From NCBI GenBank assembly GCA_031398975.1, contig JANNOI010000041.1:62001-126000 (forward strand): DNA of 64,000 bases, in the 5' to 3' direction. Made by a program: the position numbers and the translations under genes. Each line of letters opens with the position of its first letter. Within the stretch, counting starts at the first letter, position 1. Below the pieces are notes generated by a model. The model was given only the letters and a program-made list of their open reading frames with translations, ran no database searches and was not told the origin of the DNA. Origin of the DNA: JAKFWI01 sp031398975. GTDB lineage: Bacteria > Pseudomonadota > Alphaproteobacteria > Caulobacterales > Aquidulcibacteraceae. Positions 50,272 through 58,596 of the stretch are shown in pieces.

Positions 50272-52071
50272 ATGGGTCGTAAACGCACGCCGCTAGCCGC
50301 CATCGCCCTGGCCCTTGCATGCGCGGCCGCGTGCGCAAGCCCGGTACAGACGACGGACGCGCCGCTCCCGGCCCAGGACTTGGCGAAAGCCCCGCCCGCC
50401 CCCGTTTACGGCGCAGCCCCTCCCCCCGCGCCACCCCCGCCTCTGGCGCCGCCGCCTCCGGGCGCCGCGCTCACGGAGGCCGCCCAGCCCGACGCTTTGG
50501 GCCGCGTCGCAGTGACTGCGTTCTCTAACGACAGGCGTGGCATGGCGCGGCGATCCTTCGCGCCCAACCCGATGCGCGCCTCGCCGCGCGACACCGAGAC
50601 CTATCCCGACACCTCGCCCAACCCGGTCAAGGCGGCGGCGCAGGAGCCGGTCTCGACCTTTTCGATCGATGTGGACACTGCGTCCTATTCCAACGTCCGC
50701 CGCTTCCTGAATGACGGAACCCTGCCCCCGCGCGACGCGGTCCGCGTCGAGGAGCTGCTCAATTATTTCGACTACGACTACCCCCTCCCGAAGGATGCGA
50801 AGACACCGTTCCGCGCGCAGGTGGCGATGGCGCCCTCGCCGTGGGGGAAGGGCAAGACGCTGCTCCATATCGGGCTTCAGGGCTATGACGTGGCGCCCGC
50901 CCAGCGCCCGCCGCTCAATCTCACCCTGCTGATCGACGTCTCCGGCTCGATGAACCCGCCCGACCGGCTGCCGCTGGCGAAGAAGGTGTTCGAGGGGCTG
51001 GTCGGGGACCTGACCGAAAAGGACAAGCTGGCGATCGTGGTCTATGCCGGGGCGGCGGGCGCGGTGCTGGAGCCCACTTCCGGGGCCGATCGCGGCGTGA
51101 TCCTGGCTGCGCTTAGCCGGCTGCAGGCGGGCGGCTCCACCGCCGGGGGCGAGGGGCTGGCGCTGGCCTACACGCTGGCGGAGCGAAACTTCAACCCGCG
51201 CGCCGTGAACCGGGTGATCATCGCGACGGACGGCGACTTCAATGTAGGCGTTTCCGATCCGGCGCGGCTGGAGGATTTCGTGGCCCGCAAGCGCGCCAGC
51301 GGCATCTACTTGTCCGTGCTGGGTTTCGGACGCGGCAATTACCAGGACGCCCTGATGCAGAAGCTCGCCCAATCGGGCAATGGCGCGGCCGCCTATATCG
51401 ACACGCTGAACGAGGGCCGCAAGGTTCTGCACGACCAGATGCAATCGGCGCTGCTCCCGATCGCGGACGATGTGAAGATCCAGGTGGAGTTCAACCCCGC
51501 CCGGGTCGCGGAATACCGCCTCATCGGTTACGAAACGCGCGCCCTGAAGCGCGAGGATTTCGCCAATGACCGCGTCGATGCCGGCGAGATCGGCGCGGGC
51601 GCAAGCGTCACCGCGCTCTATGAGCTGACTCCGCCCGGGGGCGCCACGCTGTTCGAGCCGCTGCGCTACGGCCCGCAAGGCGCGCCCGCCGCGGCAGGCC
51701 CGGAGGGCCAGGAGGTCGCCTTCCTCCGCATCCGATACAAGCGCCCGGGCGCTCAGGACTCGCTGCTGATCGAGCAGCCGATCCAGCCCGCAGCCGCCTA
51801 CCCCACCCTGGACGCGGCCCCAGAGGCCACCCGCTTCGCCGCGGCGGTGGCGGGCTACGGGCAAGTGCTGCGCGGCGATCCCTATCTCGACAAGGATTTC
51901 GGCCTCGACCAGGTGATCGCGATCGCCGCGGCCGCCAAGGGGCAAGACCCCTTCGGCTGGCGCAGCGAATTCGTTCAGCTCGCCCGCGCCGCCAAGACCG
52001 CCAAGGCCCTGCCCGACCCTGAAGCCCCGCCCGGCCCGCCGGACCTGCCCCCGCGCCCGCGACCGCGATAG
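50272..52071 (+). CDS. VWA/YfbK-type lipoprotein
   Basis: 599 residues. A lipoprotein signal ends at Cys21 (AAAC), followed by a Pro/Ala-rich linker (about 30-70). An N-terminal YfbK-type domain follows (STFSIDVDTASYSNVRRFLNDGTLPPRDAVRVEELLNYFDY). The von Willebrand A domain (about 215-400) has a complete MIDAS: D222-V-S-G-S226, GGSTAGG and ATDGDFN. A C-terminal beta-rich domain completes the YfbK layout. It is likely an outer-membrane or periplasmic metal-dependent binding protein of unknown partner. It follows the DUF885 pair after about 100 bp. Confidence 0.9.
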   Translation: MGRKRTPLAAIALALACAAACASPVQTTDAPLPAQDLAKAPPAPVYGAAPPPAPPPPLAPPPPGAALTEAAQPDALGRVAVTAFSNDRRGMARRSFAPNPMRASPRDTETYPDTSPNPVKAAAQEPVSTFSIDVDTASYSNVRRFLNDGTLPPRDAVRVEELLNYFDYDYPLPKDAKTPFRAQVAMAPSPWGKGKTLLHIGLQGYDVAPAQRPPLNLTLLIDVSGSMNPPDRLPLAKKVFEGLVGDLTEKDKLAIVVYAGAAGAVLEPTSGADRGVILAALSRLQAGGSTAGGEGLALAYTLAERNFNPRAVNRVIIATDGDFNVGVSDPARLEDFVARKRASGIYLSVLGFGRGNYQDALMQKLAQSGNGAAAYIDTLNEGRKVLHDQMQSALLPIADDVKIQVEFNPARVAEYRLIGYETRALKREDFANDRVDAGEIGAGASVTALYELTPPGGATLFEPLRYGPQGAPAAAGPEGQEVAFLRIRYKRPGAQDSLLIEQPIQPAAAYPTLDAAPEATRFAAAVAGYGQVLRGDPYLDKDFGLDQVIAIAAAAKGQDPFGWRSEFVQLARAAKTAKALPDPEAPPGPPDLPPRPRPR

Positions 52072-52080
52072 GGGCCCGCC

Positions 52081-52482
52081 TCAGGCGCTGGCGCGCAAGG
52101 CGGCGGGCGCAGGCTCCCGCGCCGGGGCCGGCGCCGGCCTTCCGGCGAGCGCAGGGGCGGCGTCGAAGGGGCCGTTCAGGATGGGACGCAGCGCGGCCAG
52201 CAGATCGGCCTCGACCGCCTCGCGGGCGTCGCGCTCCTGTCGCTGATGGACCAGCACGTGCGTGGCGCCCAGGAGGCGCGCCTCCTCCCAGCGTTCATGC
52301 CCGGCCAGACGCTCGGCCAGGTTCGCGGTGCGCGACAGGAAGAGCGGCGCAAAGCTCCGCCCCCCCGCCCCCGGCCGCGCGAACGCATACACACCCGGCG
52401 CCGCAGCGAATTCCGTCCCAGGCTCGCACGCGGCGAACCGATGCAAACGCCCGCTCGCACCCCTGAAAATCGCTTCCGCCAT
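52081..52482 (-). CDS. GIY-YIG-like small protein under LexA-type sites
   Basis: 133 residues from the ATG at 52482, with AAGGAG six bases upstream. GVYAFARPG (30-38), PLFLSRTANLAERLAGH (47-63), ATHVLVHQ, EADLLAALRPILN (Glu91, Asn103) follow the order of a GIY-YIG nuclease. The second motif is FLS rather than YIG, so catalysis may be altered. The Pro/Ala tail is not conserved. Two GTTC-N7-GTTC LexA boxes sit directly upstream, so DNA-damage induction is likely. It may bind or process damaged DNA; that is inference. Confidence 0.72.
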   Translation of the reverse strand: MAEAIFRGASGRLHRFAACEPGTEFAAAPGVYAFARPGAGGRSFAPLFLSRTANLAERLAGHERWEEARLLGATHVLVHQRQERDAREAVEADLLAALRPILNGPFDAAPALAGRPAPAPAREPAPAALRASA

Positions 52483-52494
52483 CACGCGCTCCTT

Positions 52495-52509
52495 GTTCTG
52501 TTTGTGTTC
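52495..52509. promoter_or_regulatory. LexA box (GTTC-N7-GTTC), proximal
   Basis: GTTC at 52495-52498 and 52506-52509 are spaced by exactly seven bases, the alphaproteobacterial LexA direct-repeat operator. It touches the AAGGAG ribosome-binding site of the GIY-YIG-like gene, so bound LexA would sit immediately before the start codon at 52482. Confidence 0.8.
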
Positions 52510-52523
52510 TAGATCGGGCGTGT

Positions 52524-52538
52524 GTTCTTGTAAAGTTC
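52524..52538. promoter_or_regulatory. LexA box (GTTC-N7-GTTC), distal
   Basis: A second repeat, GTTC at 52524-52527 and 52535-52538, again has seven intervening bases. Its centre is 29 bp from that of the proximal box. Two adjacent perfect matches make chance unlikely and suggest tight SOS repression of the leftward gene. Confidence 0.8.
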
Positions 52539-52616
52539 TATTCACCACGCTCCTGCAGAGGGCCGGCCCAACTGGTTCTGTGGATAAAGCGGCGCATGGA
52601 GCGGCTAAGAGATACG

Positions 52617-54677
52617 CTAAAACGCGCTGGAGATCGCAAAGCGCACCGTGCGGCCCGGCCGGGGGAGCAGGTCCTTCACGAAGGAGGTGTGAACACGCAC
52701 CTCCTCGTCGCTCAGATTGCGCCCGTCGAGCACAAAGACCAGCCGGTCCGAGCCCCTGACGGGGCGGAAGCTGGCGCGCGCGTTGAACACTTCGGAGCCC
52801 TCGGTCGGCGTCTCGAACGCGGCGAGGTGGTCGGCCTCCTCCGTGCGCACCCATTCCACGCGGCCTGCGAACCGGTCGAGGCGGCCCTCGGCGCCCAGCG
52901 TCCAGGTGCGCGGCGGGATGCGGGGCAGCGCCCCGCCTTCGTCGAGCTCCCCGCGCACGAGGTCGACGCCCGCGTCGAGCGTCAGCGCATAGCCGTCGCG
53001 GTCGAGCAGGTGGGCGTGCGCGGTGGCCTCGCCGCCATAGAGGGAGGCGTCGGCGGGGGTGAAGACGTAGAGCGGCAGCCCGCTTTCCTCCTCGACGACG
53101 CCCTCGCTCAGCAGCGCGACGAAATCGTCGAAGCCGGCATGGAAGGCGTTGACCTCGAGGTCGAACGGCCCCGCGCGCCAGCGCAAGGTCGCCTCCACGG
53201 TCAGGGCCGTTTCCTTGCCAAGGCCGGGATCGCCGATCTCGTAGCTCGCGGTGGCCAGGTGCGCCCCGTCGGAGAACAATTCCGCATCCGTCGGCGCGCG
53301 TTCGGTGCGCGCGAGCGTCAGCCCCGCGAACAGCGCGGGGCGCGGCGTCCAGCCGAGGCCTAACGAGGCGGAGACGAGATCGAACGTGCGCTCTCCGGAT
53401 ACGGCGTTATCCAAGGTCCGGCGATCATAGCGCGCGCCCCCCTCGATCGTGACGCGCCCGAAGCTGCGCTTTTGGACGCCGAAGAGCGCGACCTCCTCGG
53501 TTTCGGTCGGGGTAAGGAACGCCTCCTCGCCGATCGCGGAGAGATCCCTGGAGAGCGCGCTCACGCCCCAGAGGCCCCGCCAGCCAGCCCATTCGCGCTG
53601 CGCGATCTCGAGGCGGAGTTCGCCGCCCTCGCTCAGGAAACGCGTGCCGATCTCGCCGCTGGGTTCGAGCTCCGCATGGGCGTAATCGACGAGCGCGAGC
53701 GACAGGCGCGGCGCCTCGAAGGGCCCGAAGCCTGCCTTCAGCCCGGCATGCAGCTCCACGCGGGTCTCCTCCATATCGATGCGGGGGCCTGCATAGAGGG
53801 CGGGCTCCTCCTGGCTTCCGGGCTCTCCTTCCTCCTCCCCCGCTTCGGGAATGCCGTAGAGCGCTTCGAAACGTTTCAAGGAAGCGCCAAAAAAGCCCCA
53901 ATCGCCATAGGCGGAGGCGGAAACGGCGCCGGCCTCGGCCTGCGAAAAGCTGTTGGGCGCGGTGTCGCGCGCCGCCTCCGCGTCGGGATCGGCGGCGCGG
54001 CGGGCGGGCGAGGCGGCGTAGCCCGGGATCTCGTAATCGCCCGCATCGCGCACGAAACCGTCAATCCGCAGGGCCGCCTTCTCGCCCGCGTAGGAAAGTG
54101 CGGCGGCGGCTTCGGCGCGGTCGAGCCCGGAGGCGATCCCGCCCACCGCCTGCCCCGAAAACGGCCCCTCGGAGGCTTCCGGCGCGCGCTCGCGGATGCG
54201 ACCGTCCAGCACGTTCACCACGCCCCCCACCGCATTGCCGCCATAGGCGAGCGCGGCGGGTCCGCGCAGCACCTCCACGGCTTGCGCCTCCAGGCCCTCC
54301 ACGGTGAGGCCATGGTCGGGGCTGACGGCGGACGCGTCGATCTGGCCGAGGCCGTTGGTCAGGATGCGGATGCGGTCCTCGCCCAGGCCCCGGATCACCG
54401 GACGGCTGGCGCCGGCGCCGAAGAAAGTGCTGGAGACGCCGGGGGTCCGGTCCAGCGTCTCGCCGAGGCCCGAGCCCAGGGTCTCGACCAGTTCGGCCCG
54501 CTCGATCCGGGCGGCGCCCTGCAAGATCTCGCCCGAGCGGCTGTCGAACGGGGTGGCGACCACCACGATCTCGTCCTCGCCCGCCCCCTGCCTGGCCCCG
54601 CTCGTGCCGCCGACTTGCGCATACGCCGCGCCCGCGCCTGCCGCCGCCATGGCGGCGAACCCGATCATACGCCACAT
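52617..54677 (-). CDS. TonB-dependent receptor, probably zinc (ZnuD-like)
   Basis: 686 residues. A signal peptide ends near AAYAQ (residue 21). The plug domain contains VVVATPFDSR, TLDRTPGVSSTFFGAGASRPVIRGLGEDRIRIL and VEVLRGPAALAYGGNAVGGVVNV. A 22-strand-type barrel ends with the terminal Phe (RFAISSAF). Control by the Zur box at 54707 and the adjacent zur gene point to zinc uptake. The histidine-rich loops of some ZnuD proteins are absent; an acidic loop (EAGEEEGEPGSQEE) takes that place. I use the ATG at 54677, since an upstream start would run across the Zur box. Confidence 0.85.
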   Translation of the reverse strand: MWRMIGFAAMAAAGAGAAYAQVGGTSGARQGAGEDEIVVVATPFDSRSGEILQGAARIERAELVETLGSGLGETLDRTPGVSSTFFGAGASRPVIRGLGEDRIRILTNGLGQIDASAVSPDHGLTVEGLEAQAVEVLRGPAALAYGGNAVGGVVNVLDGRIRERAPEASEGPFSGQAVGGIASGLDRAEAAAALSYAGEKAALRIDGFVRDAGDYEIPGYAASPARRAADPDAEAARDTAPNSFSQAEAGAVSASAYGDWGFFGASLKRFEALYGIPEAGEEEGEPGSQEEPALYAGPRIDMEETRVELHAGLKAGFGPFEAPRLSLALVDYAHAELEPSGEIGTRFLSEGGELRLEIAQREWAGWRGLWGVSALSRDLSAIGEEAFLTPTETEEVALFGVQKRSFGRVTIEGGARYDRRTLDNAVSGERTFDLVSASLGLGWTPRPALFAGLTLARTERAPTDAELFSDGAHLATASYEIGDPGLGKETALTVEATLRWRAGPFDLEVNAFHAGFDDFVALLSEGVVEEESGLPLYVFTPADASLYGGEATAHAHLLDRDGYALTLDAGVDLVRGELDEGGALPRIPPRTWTLGAEGRLDRFAGRVEWVRTEEADHLAAFETPTEGSEVFNARASFRPVRGSDRLVFVLDGRNLSDEEVRVHTSFVKDLLPRPGRTVRFAISSAF

Positions 54678-54706
54678 GAGAGAACATCCCCGTTCAGACG
54701 GGCAAG

Positions 54707-54721
54707 TGTTATAGTATAACA
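54707..54721. promoter_or_regulatory. Zur box
   Basis: TGTTATAGTATAACA is a perfect 7-1-7 palindrome between the TonB receptor and zur, matching the alphaproteobacterial Zur operator core TGTTATANTATAACA. It is 29 bp from the receptor start and 58 bp from the zur start, so it can repress both the receptor and zur itself when zinc is sufficient. Confidence 0.88.
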
Positions 54722-54779
54722 TAATAGGCGGCAAACGCTTTCCGCTTTTCCTGTGCAGCGAACCTTGCGATCATCGATC

Positions 54780-55247
54780 ATGGAAAAAATTTCAGCTCTC
54801 GCGCCGTCCGATCGCGCAGCCCACGTCGCCGCCGCCGAGGCGCGGTGCGCGCGCGCGGGCGAAACGCTGACGCCGCTGCGCCGGCGCGTGCTGACGCTGC
54901 TGCTCGACCAGGAGGGGCCGGCGAAGGCCTATGATCTGCTGGACGGGCTGAAGGGCGAGCACGGCGCGGCCAAGCCCCCCACCATCTATCGCGCGCTCGA
55001 ATTCCTGGTCCGCCTCGGGCTTGCGCACCGGATCGAGAGCAAGAACGCGTTCGTCGCCTGCGATATCGGCGCGTGCGCGCGCTCGACGATCTTCCTCTTG
55101 TGCGAGCAGTGCGGGGCCGCCAGCGAGGCCGACGCCGGCCATGCTTTGGAGGATGTAGCGCAGGCGGCCAAGCGCGCCGGGTTCGAGCTGCGCCGCACGA
55201 TGCTCGAGGCCAGCGGCTTGTGCGCAACCTGCCGGCGGGCGGCGTGA
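54780..55247 (+). CDS. zur: Zinc uptake regulator (Fur family)
   Basis: 155 residues. The winged helix (LTPLRRRVLTLLLDQEGPAKAYDLLDGL and PTIYRALEFLVRLGLAHRI) and the structural zinc pairs C108-X2-C111 and C148-X2-C151 are present. HRIESKNAFVAC (His83, Cys94) matches the Zur regulatory site. The usual HxH stretch after it is replaced by DIGACARS, where Cys99 may substitute. I chose the ATG at 54780, though no clear ribosome-binding site is visible; a GTG at 54753 would add nine residues. The divergent receptor and Zur box support the assignment. Confidence 0.88.
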   Translation: MEKISALAPSDRAAHVAAAEARCARAGETLTPLRRRVLTLLLDQEGPAKAYDLLDGLKGEHGAAKPPTIYRALEFLVRLGLAHRIESKNAFVACDIGACARSTIFLLCEQCGAASEADAGHALEDVAQAAKRAGFELRRTMLEASGLCATCRRAA

Positions 55248-56083
55248 ACGCGCCGATCGAGATCTATCGCGGCGCCCTGGCGGAAGACGAAGCGCCCAAG
55301 CGCGGGGGGACGAGCGCGTTCGCGCTGTGCAAGACCTTCGAGGGCCTCGCCCTTTTCGCCGCCGCCCTCGATCTGCCGCGCGCCTTCTCCGCGCAGGCCA
55401 CGGGGACGCTTCAGCTCGACACGCTTCACCTGCGCCATCAGGGCCCCCTGGACGCCGGCGGGCGCATGCGTGTGCACGCCGGCGTGCTCGACATCGAAGA
55501 CCACGCCGCGACGGTGCGCGCGGAACTGGATCTGGAGGGCCACGGCCCGGCGGCGGCCCTGCGCCTGCGGCTGATCCACGCCCCGGCGCGCGGCGGCGGG
55601 GCCCCTTTCGCCTGGCCGGCGCGGGCGCGGGCGCGCCTGGAGGCGCTGCGCCTGACGCCCGACCCCGCCTCGCCCGCCTTCGCGCTGGCGCCCGACTTCA
55701 CCCCCGCCCCGGACGTCAATAGCGAGGCCGCGACCCGGCTGGGGCTCGCCCTGGTCGGACGGGGGGCGTTCACGGCGGAGGAATGCTGCGTGTTCGCCCG
55801 CGTGCGCCCCGACGCGCTGCTCGCCCGCATGGCGCACGCAGAGCTTCCCGCGCGGGACGCCGCCTTAGAGCAGCGCCTGGCGATACGGCTCTGGCCCCGC
55901 GCGGGCGATCTCTACGAGGTGCGCGCGGGCCGTGCGGTTGTCGAGGGCGGTCTCCTGCGCGTCGTCCATTGGATGCTCGACCCCCAAAGCGGCCGGGCCT
56001 GGGCGAGCGCGGACGCGGTCTTTCCCGCCCCCTCAAGCCCCGCAGAAACCGACCCCACCCCGACGCCCGGCCTTCTCGTATAG
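55244..56083 (+). CDS. Thioesterase-like (double hot-dog) protein coupled to zur
   Basis: 279 residues from a GTG that overlaps the zur stop codon (GTGA). Two similar halves suggest tandem hot-dog folds. Half one is around FALCKTFEGLALFAAALDLPRAFSAQATGTLQLDTLHLRHQGPL. Half two is around CVFARVRPDALLARMAHAELPARDAALEQRLAIRL and EGGLLRVVHWMLDPQSGRAWASADAV. Such proteins include acyl-CoA thioesterases and acyl hydratases. No catalytic residue can be assigned with confidence, and the link to zinc is only positional. Confidence 0.6.
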   Translation: MNAPIEIYRGALAEDEAPKRGGTSAFALCKTFEGLALFAAALDLPRAFSAQATGTLQLDTLHLRHQGPLDAGGRMRVHAGVLDIEDHAATVRAELDLEGHGPAAALRLRLIHAPARGGGAPFAWPARARARLEALRLTPDPASPAFALAPDFTPAPDVNSEAATRLGLALVGRGAFTAEECCVFARVRPDALLARMAHAELPARDAALEQRLAIRLWPRAGDLYEVRAGRAVVEGGLLRVVHWMLDPQSGRAWASADAVFPAPSSPAETDPTPTPGLLV

Positions 56084-56128
56084 AGCGGTTCTCGTCCGAA
56101 AACCGCGTAACACTTTTCGGGAAACGGT

Positions 56129-57427
56129 CTATGACCGCCGACGGGCGGTTGGCGGCGCGGCGTGGAAGGCGGCCAGCGCCGGCAGCACGGTCTCGCGGAA
56201 GCGGCGCCCGCTGAACAGCCCGTAATGGCCCGCGCCCTCGAGCACGAGCAGGCGCTTGCGCTCGGGGCTCAAACGCACGGCGAGGTCGAGCGCGGCGCGG
56301 GTCTGGCCGAGGCCGGTGATGTCGTCGCGCTCGCCCTCCACCGCCATAAGGGGCGTCGCCTCGATGGCGCCGAGATCGACGCGCCGCCCGCGTGCGGAGA
56401 AGCGGCCGTTCGCGAGCTCGTTGTTGCGGAACACCTTGACGACGGTCTGCAGGTAGAATTCGGCCGTCAGGTCCATCACGCTAAGGAACTCACCATAGAA
56501 GCTGTCGATCTTTTCGGCGGACTCAAACTCGCCCTCCGCGAAATGGCGCACCGCGTCGCGCGCCGATTTCTGGTGCCGCTCCGGGTTCATGGCGAGGAAA
56601 GCCGTCAATTGCAGGAAACCGGGATAGACCGGGCGGTGGGCCCCGGGATACCGGCCGGGGACCATGCTGATCAGGGTGTCGCTGAACCAGTCCTCGCTGC
56701 GCGCGCTGGCGAGTTCGTTGACGTCGGTGGGCGAGCGGCCGGTGTCGATCGGGGCGCCCATGATGGTGAGCGAGCGCGGGGGCGGGGCGTCGGGGTCCGC
56801 GCCCGCCTCCAGGAGCGCCACCGCCGCGGTCGCGGGAACCCCCGCCTGGCAGATGGCGAGCACGTGGACCTCCGGCCCCAGACGGCGGAAATAGGCGGTG
56901 AGCTGATCAATATAATCGTCGAGGTCGAACCCGCCCTCGCTCAGCGGCACGTCGCGCGCATTGGCCCAATCGGTGATGTGGACGGTGTAATGGGGCAGAA
57001 GGTCCCGCACCGTTTCGCGCAGCAGCGTCGCGTAATGGCCGGCCATGGGCGCAACGAGCAGGATCGAGGGCGTGGGCTCCTTCCGCTCCGGCAGATCAAA
57101 CTTCAACAGCCGGCAGAAGGGCGCGGTTTCGAGCACGGTCTCGCGCACCGGCTCCTCCCCGCGCGCGGTCTTGACGCTTGTAATGCCGAAGGCGGGCTTC
57201 TCGTGGGCGGCGGTGACGCGGCTTAGGAGTTTGAACATCGCCGATTGGGTGCGCCTGAGCTGCAACAATCGCGGCGCAAGCGACGTCAGCGCCTCGGGCG
57301 GCGCAAACACCCGGTCGTCCAGCACCGTCGACATAAGCGAGAGGGGCTGCGACGCGCCCGCCCAGGCGCGCGCCCAGGCGTCCACCCAATCATAGGCGTT
57401 GAACGGGTTCGCCGGTTTGACGGCCAT
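56129..57427 (-). CDS. phaZ: Intracellular polyhydroxyalkanoate depolymerase
   Basis: 432 residues of the PhaZ1-type alpha/beta hydrolase. The nucleophile is Cys193 in AICQAGVPA, replacing the lipase-box serine as in Cupriavidus PhaZa1. MAGHYATLLRETVRDLLPHYTVHITDWANARDVPLSEGGFDLDDYI and the late His in EGAGHYGLFSGRRF complete the triad region. It releases 3-hydroxybutyrate units from storage granules. It is the last gene of the leftward run, four bases after ackA, linking PHB breakdown with acetyl-phosphate metabolism. Confidence 0.93.
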   Translation of the reverse strand: MAVKPANPFNAYDWVDAWARAWAGASQPLSLMSTVLDDRVFAPPEALTSLAPRLLQLRRTQSAMFKLLSRVTAAHEKPAFGITSVKTARGEEPVRETVLETAPFCRLLKFDLPERKEPTPSILLVAPMAGHYATLLRETVRDLLPHYTVHITDWANARDVPLSEGGFDLDDYIDQLTAYFRRLGPEVHVLAICQAGVPATAAVALLEAGADPDAPPPRSLTIMGAPIDTGRSPTDVNELASARSEDWFSDTLISMVPGRYPGAHRPVYPGFLQLTAFLAMNPERHQKSARDAVRHFAEGEFESAEKIDSFYGEFLSVMDLTAEFYLQTVVKVFRNNELANGRFSARGRRVDLGAIEATPLMAVEGERDDITGLGQTRAALDLAVRLSPERKRLLVLEGAGHYGLFSGRRFRETVLPALAAFHAAPPTARRRS

Positions 57428-57431
57428 CGGC

Positions 57432-58559
57432 TTATCCTTCGGGCTGCGGGAGGATTTGGGAAGTAAGGGGACGGGCGGCGGCGAAGGCCAGCGCGTGGCG
57501 CGCCATGATCCATTCCTCGTCGGCCTTCAGGATCAGGGTCTGAAATGGTTTCAGGTGCGCAAGGCGGGCCGTAATGTCAGCGCGCATCTGCGCGTCATTG
57601 GCGCCGATGCCTCCGGTGAAGACGAGCGCGTCGAGGCCCCCGAGCGAGGCGGTCAGCGCCGCCACGGCCGCGGCCGTGCGGTCCACGAAATAGTCGAGCG
57701 CGAAGCGCGCGGCGGGGTCGGCGGACGCGCGCAGCACGCGGACGTCCCCGCTCAGGCCGGACAAGCCCTTCAGCCCCGCACCTTTGTAAAGCAGCTGCTC
57801 GGCCCCCTCGATCCCCAACTCCCGCACGAGGAAGAGCACCGCGCCGGGGTCGATCGCGCCGGGACGCGAGCCCATCGGCACACCATCGAGCGCGGTCATG
57901 CTCATGGTCGTTGCGATGCTGACGCCCGCCTGCAGCGCGCATAGGCTCGCCCCGCCGCCCAAATGGGCCGCTATCACGCGGCCCCCGGCCAAGTCTGGAT
58001 GCTCCTCTGTCAAGCGATGGCGCACCCATTCGTAGGAGAGGCCGTGGAAGCCGTAGCGGCGCACGCCGCGCGCGAAATAGGCCTCCGGCAAGGCGAAGCT
58101 TTGCGCCATCCTGCCCATCGTCGCGTGGAAGGCGGTATCGAAGCACCCGACATGGGCGGCGTGCCGGTAGGTGTCGCGCAGCGCACGCACGGCGGCGAGG
58201 TTGGCGGGCTGGTGCAGGGGCGCGAGCGGGCTGAGTGCATCAAGTTCGCCGAGCACGGCGTCGTCGACCGCGACAGGGGCGGTGAAGCGGGCGCCGCCGT
58301 GCACGATGCGATGCGCCACCGCCCGTACGCTCCAGTCCCCGCCGCGCGCCGCGAGCCAATCCTGCAACACCCCGATTGCAGCCTCGAGGTCTTGGGCTTC
58401 AACGGCCACATCCGGCTCGCCCTCCACCGATAGGGCGCTATCGGCCCCGATCGGCGCGATCTCGCCGCGGGCTTTGCACGCAAGATCGGGTGCGCTTTCG
58501 AACACACCGTATTTAAGGCTCGAGGACCCGGCGTTGACGGTGAGGATCGCCTCAATCAT
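57432..58559 (-). CDS. ackA: Acetate (short-chain carboxylate) kinase
   Basis: 375 residues. ASKHA-fold motifs are NAGSSSLKYGVF at the N-terminus, VAHRIVHGGARF, CFDTAFHATMGRMAQSFALP, HLGGGASLCALQAG, GVPMGSRPGAIDPG and VFTGGIGAND. It transfers phosphate between acetyl-phosphate and ADP; propionate is possible. It follows pta after 37 bp. It lies in an operon with phaZ, an arrangement suited to handling acetyl-CoA from PHB. Confidence 0.94.
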   Translation of the reverse strand: MIEAILTVNAGSSSLKYGVFESAPDLACKARGEIAPIGADSALSVEGEPDVAVEAQDLEAAIGVLQDWLAARGGDWSVRAVAHRIVHGGARFTAPVAVDDAVLGELDALSPLAPLHQPANLAAVRALRDTYRHAAHVGCFDTAFHATMGRMAQSFALPEAYFARGVRRYGFHGLSYEWVRHRLTEEHPDLAGGRVIAAHLGGGASLCALQAGVSIATTMSMTALDGVPMGSRPGAIDPGAVLFLVRELGIEGAEQLLYKGAGLKGLSGLSGDVRVLRASADPAARFALDYFVDRTAAAVAALTASLGGLDALVFTGGIGANDAQMRADITARLAHLKPFQTLILKADEEWIMARHALAFAAARPLTSQILPQPEG

Positions 58560-58596
58560 CCGTATGCCCCTTTTCCTGGTTACGCGTGCGCTCCGG

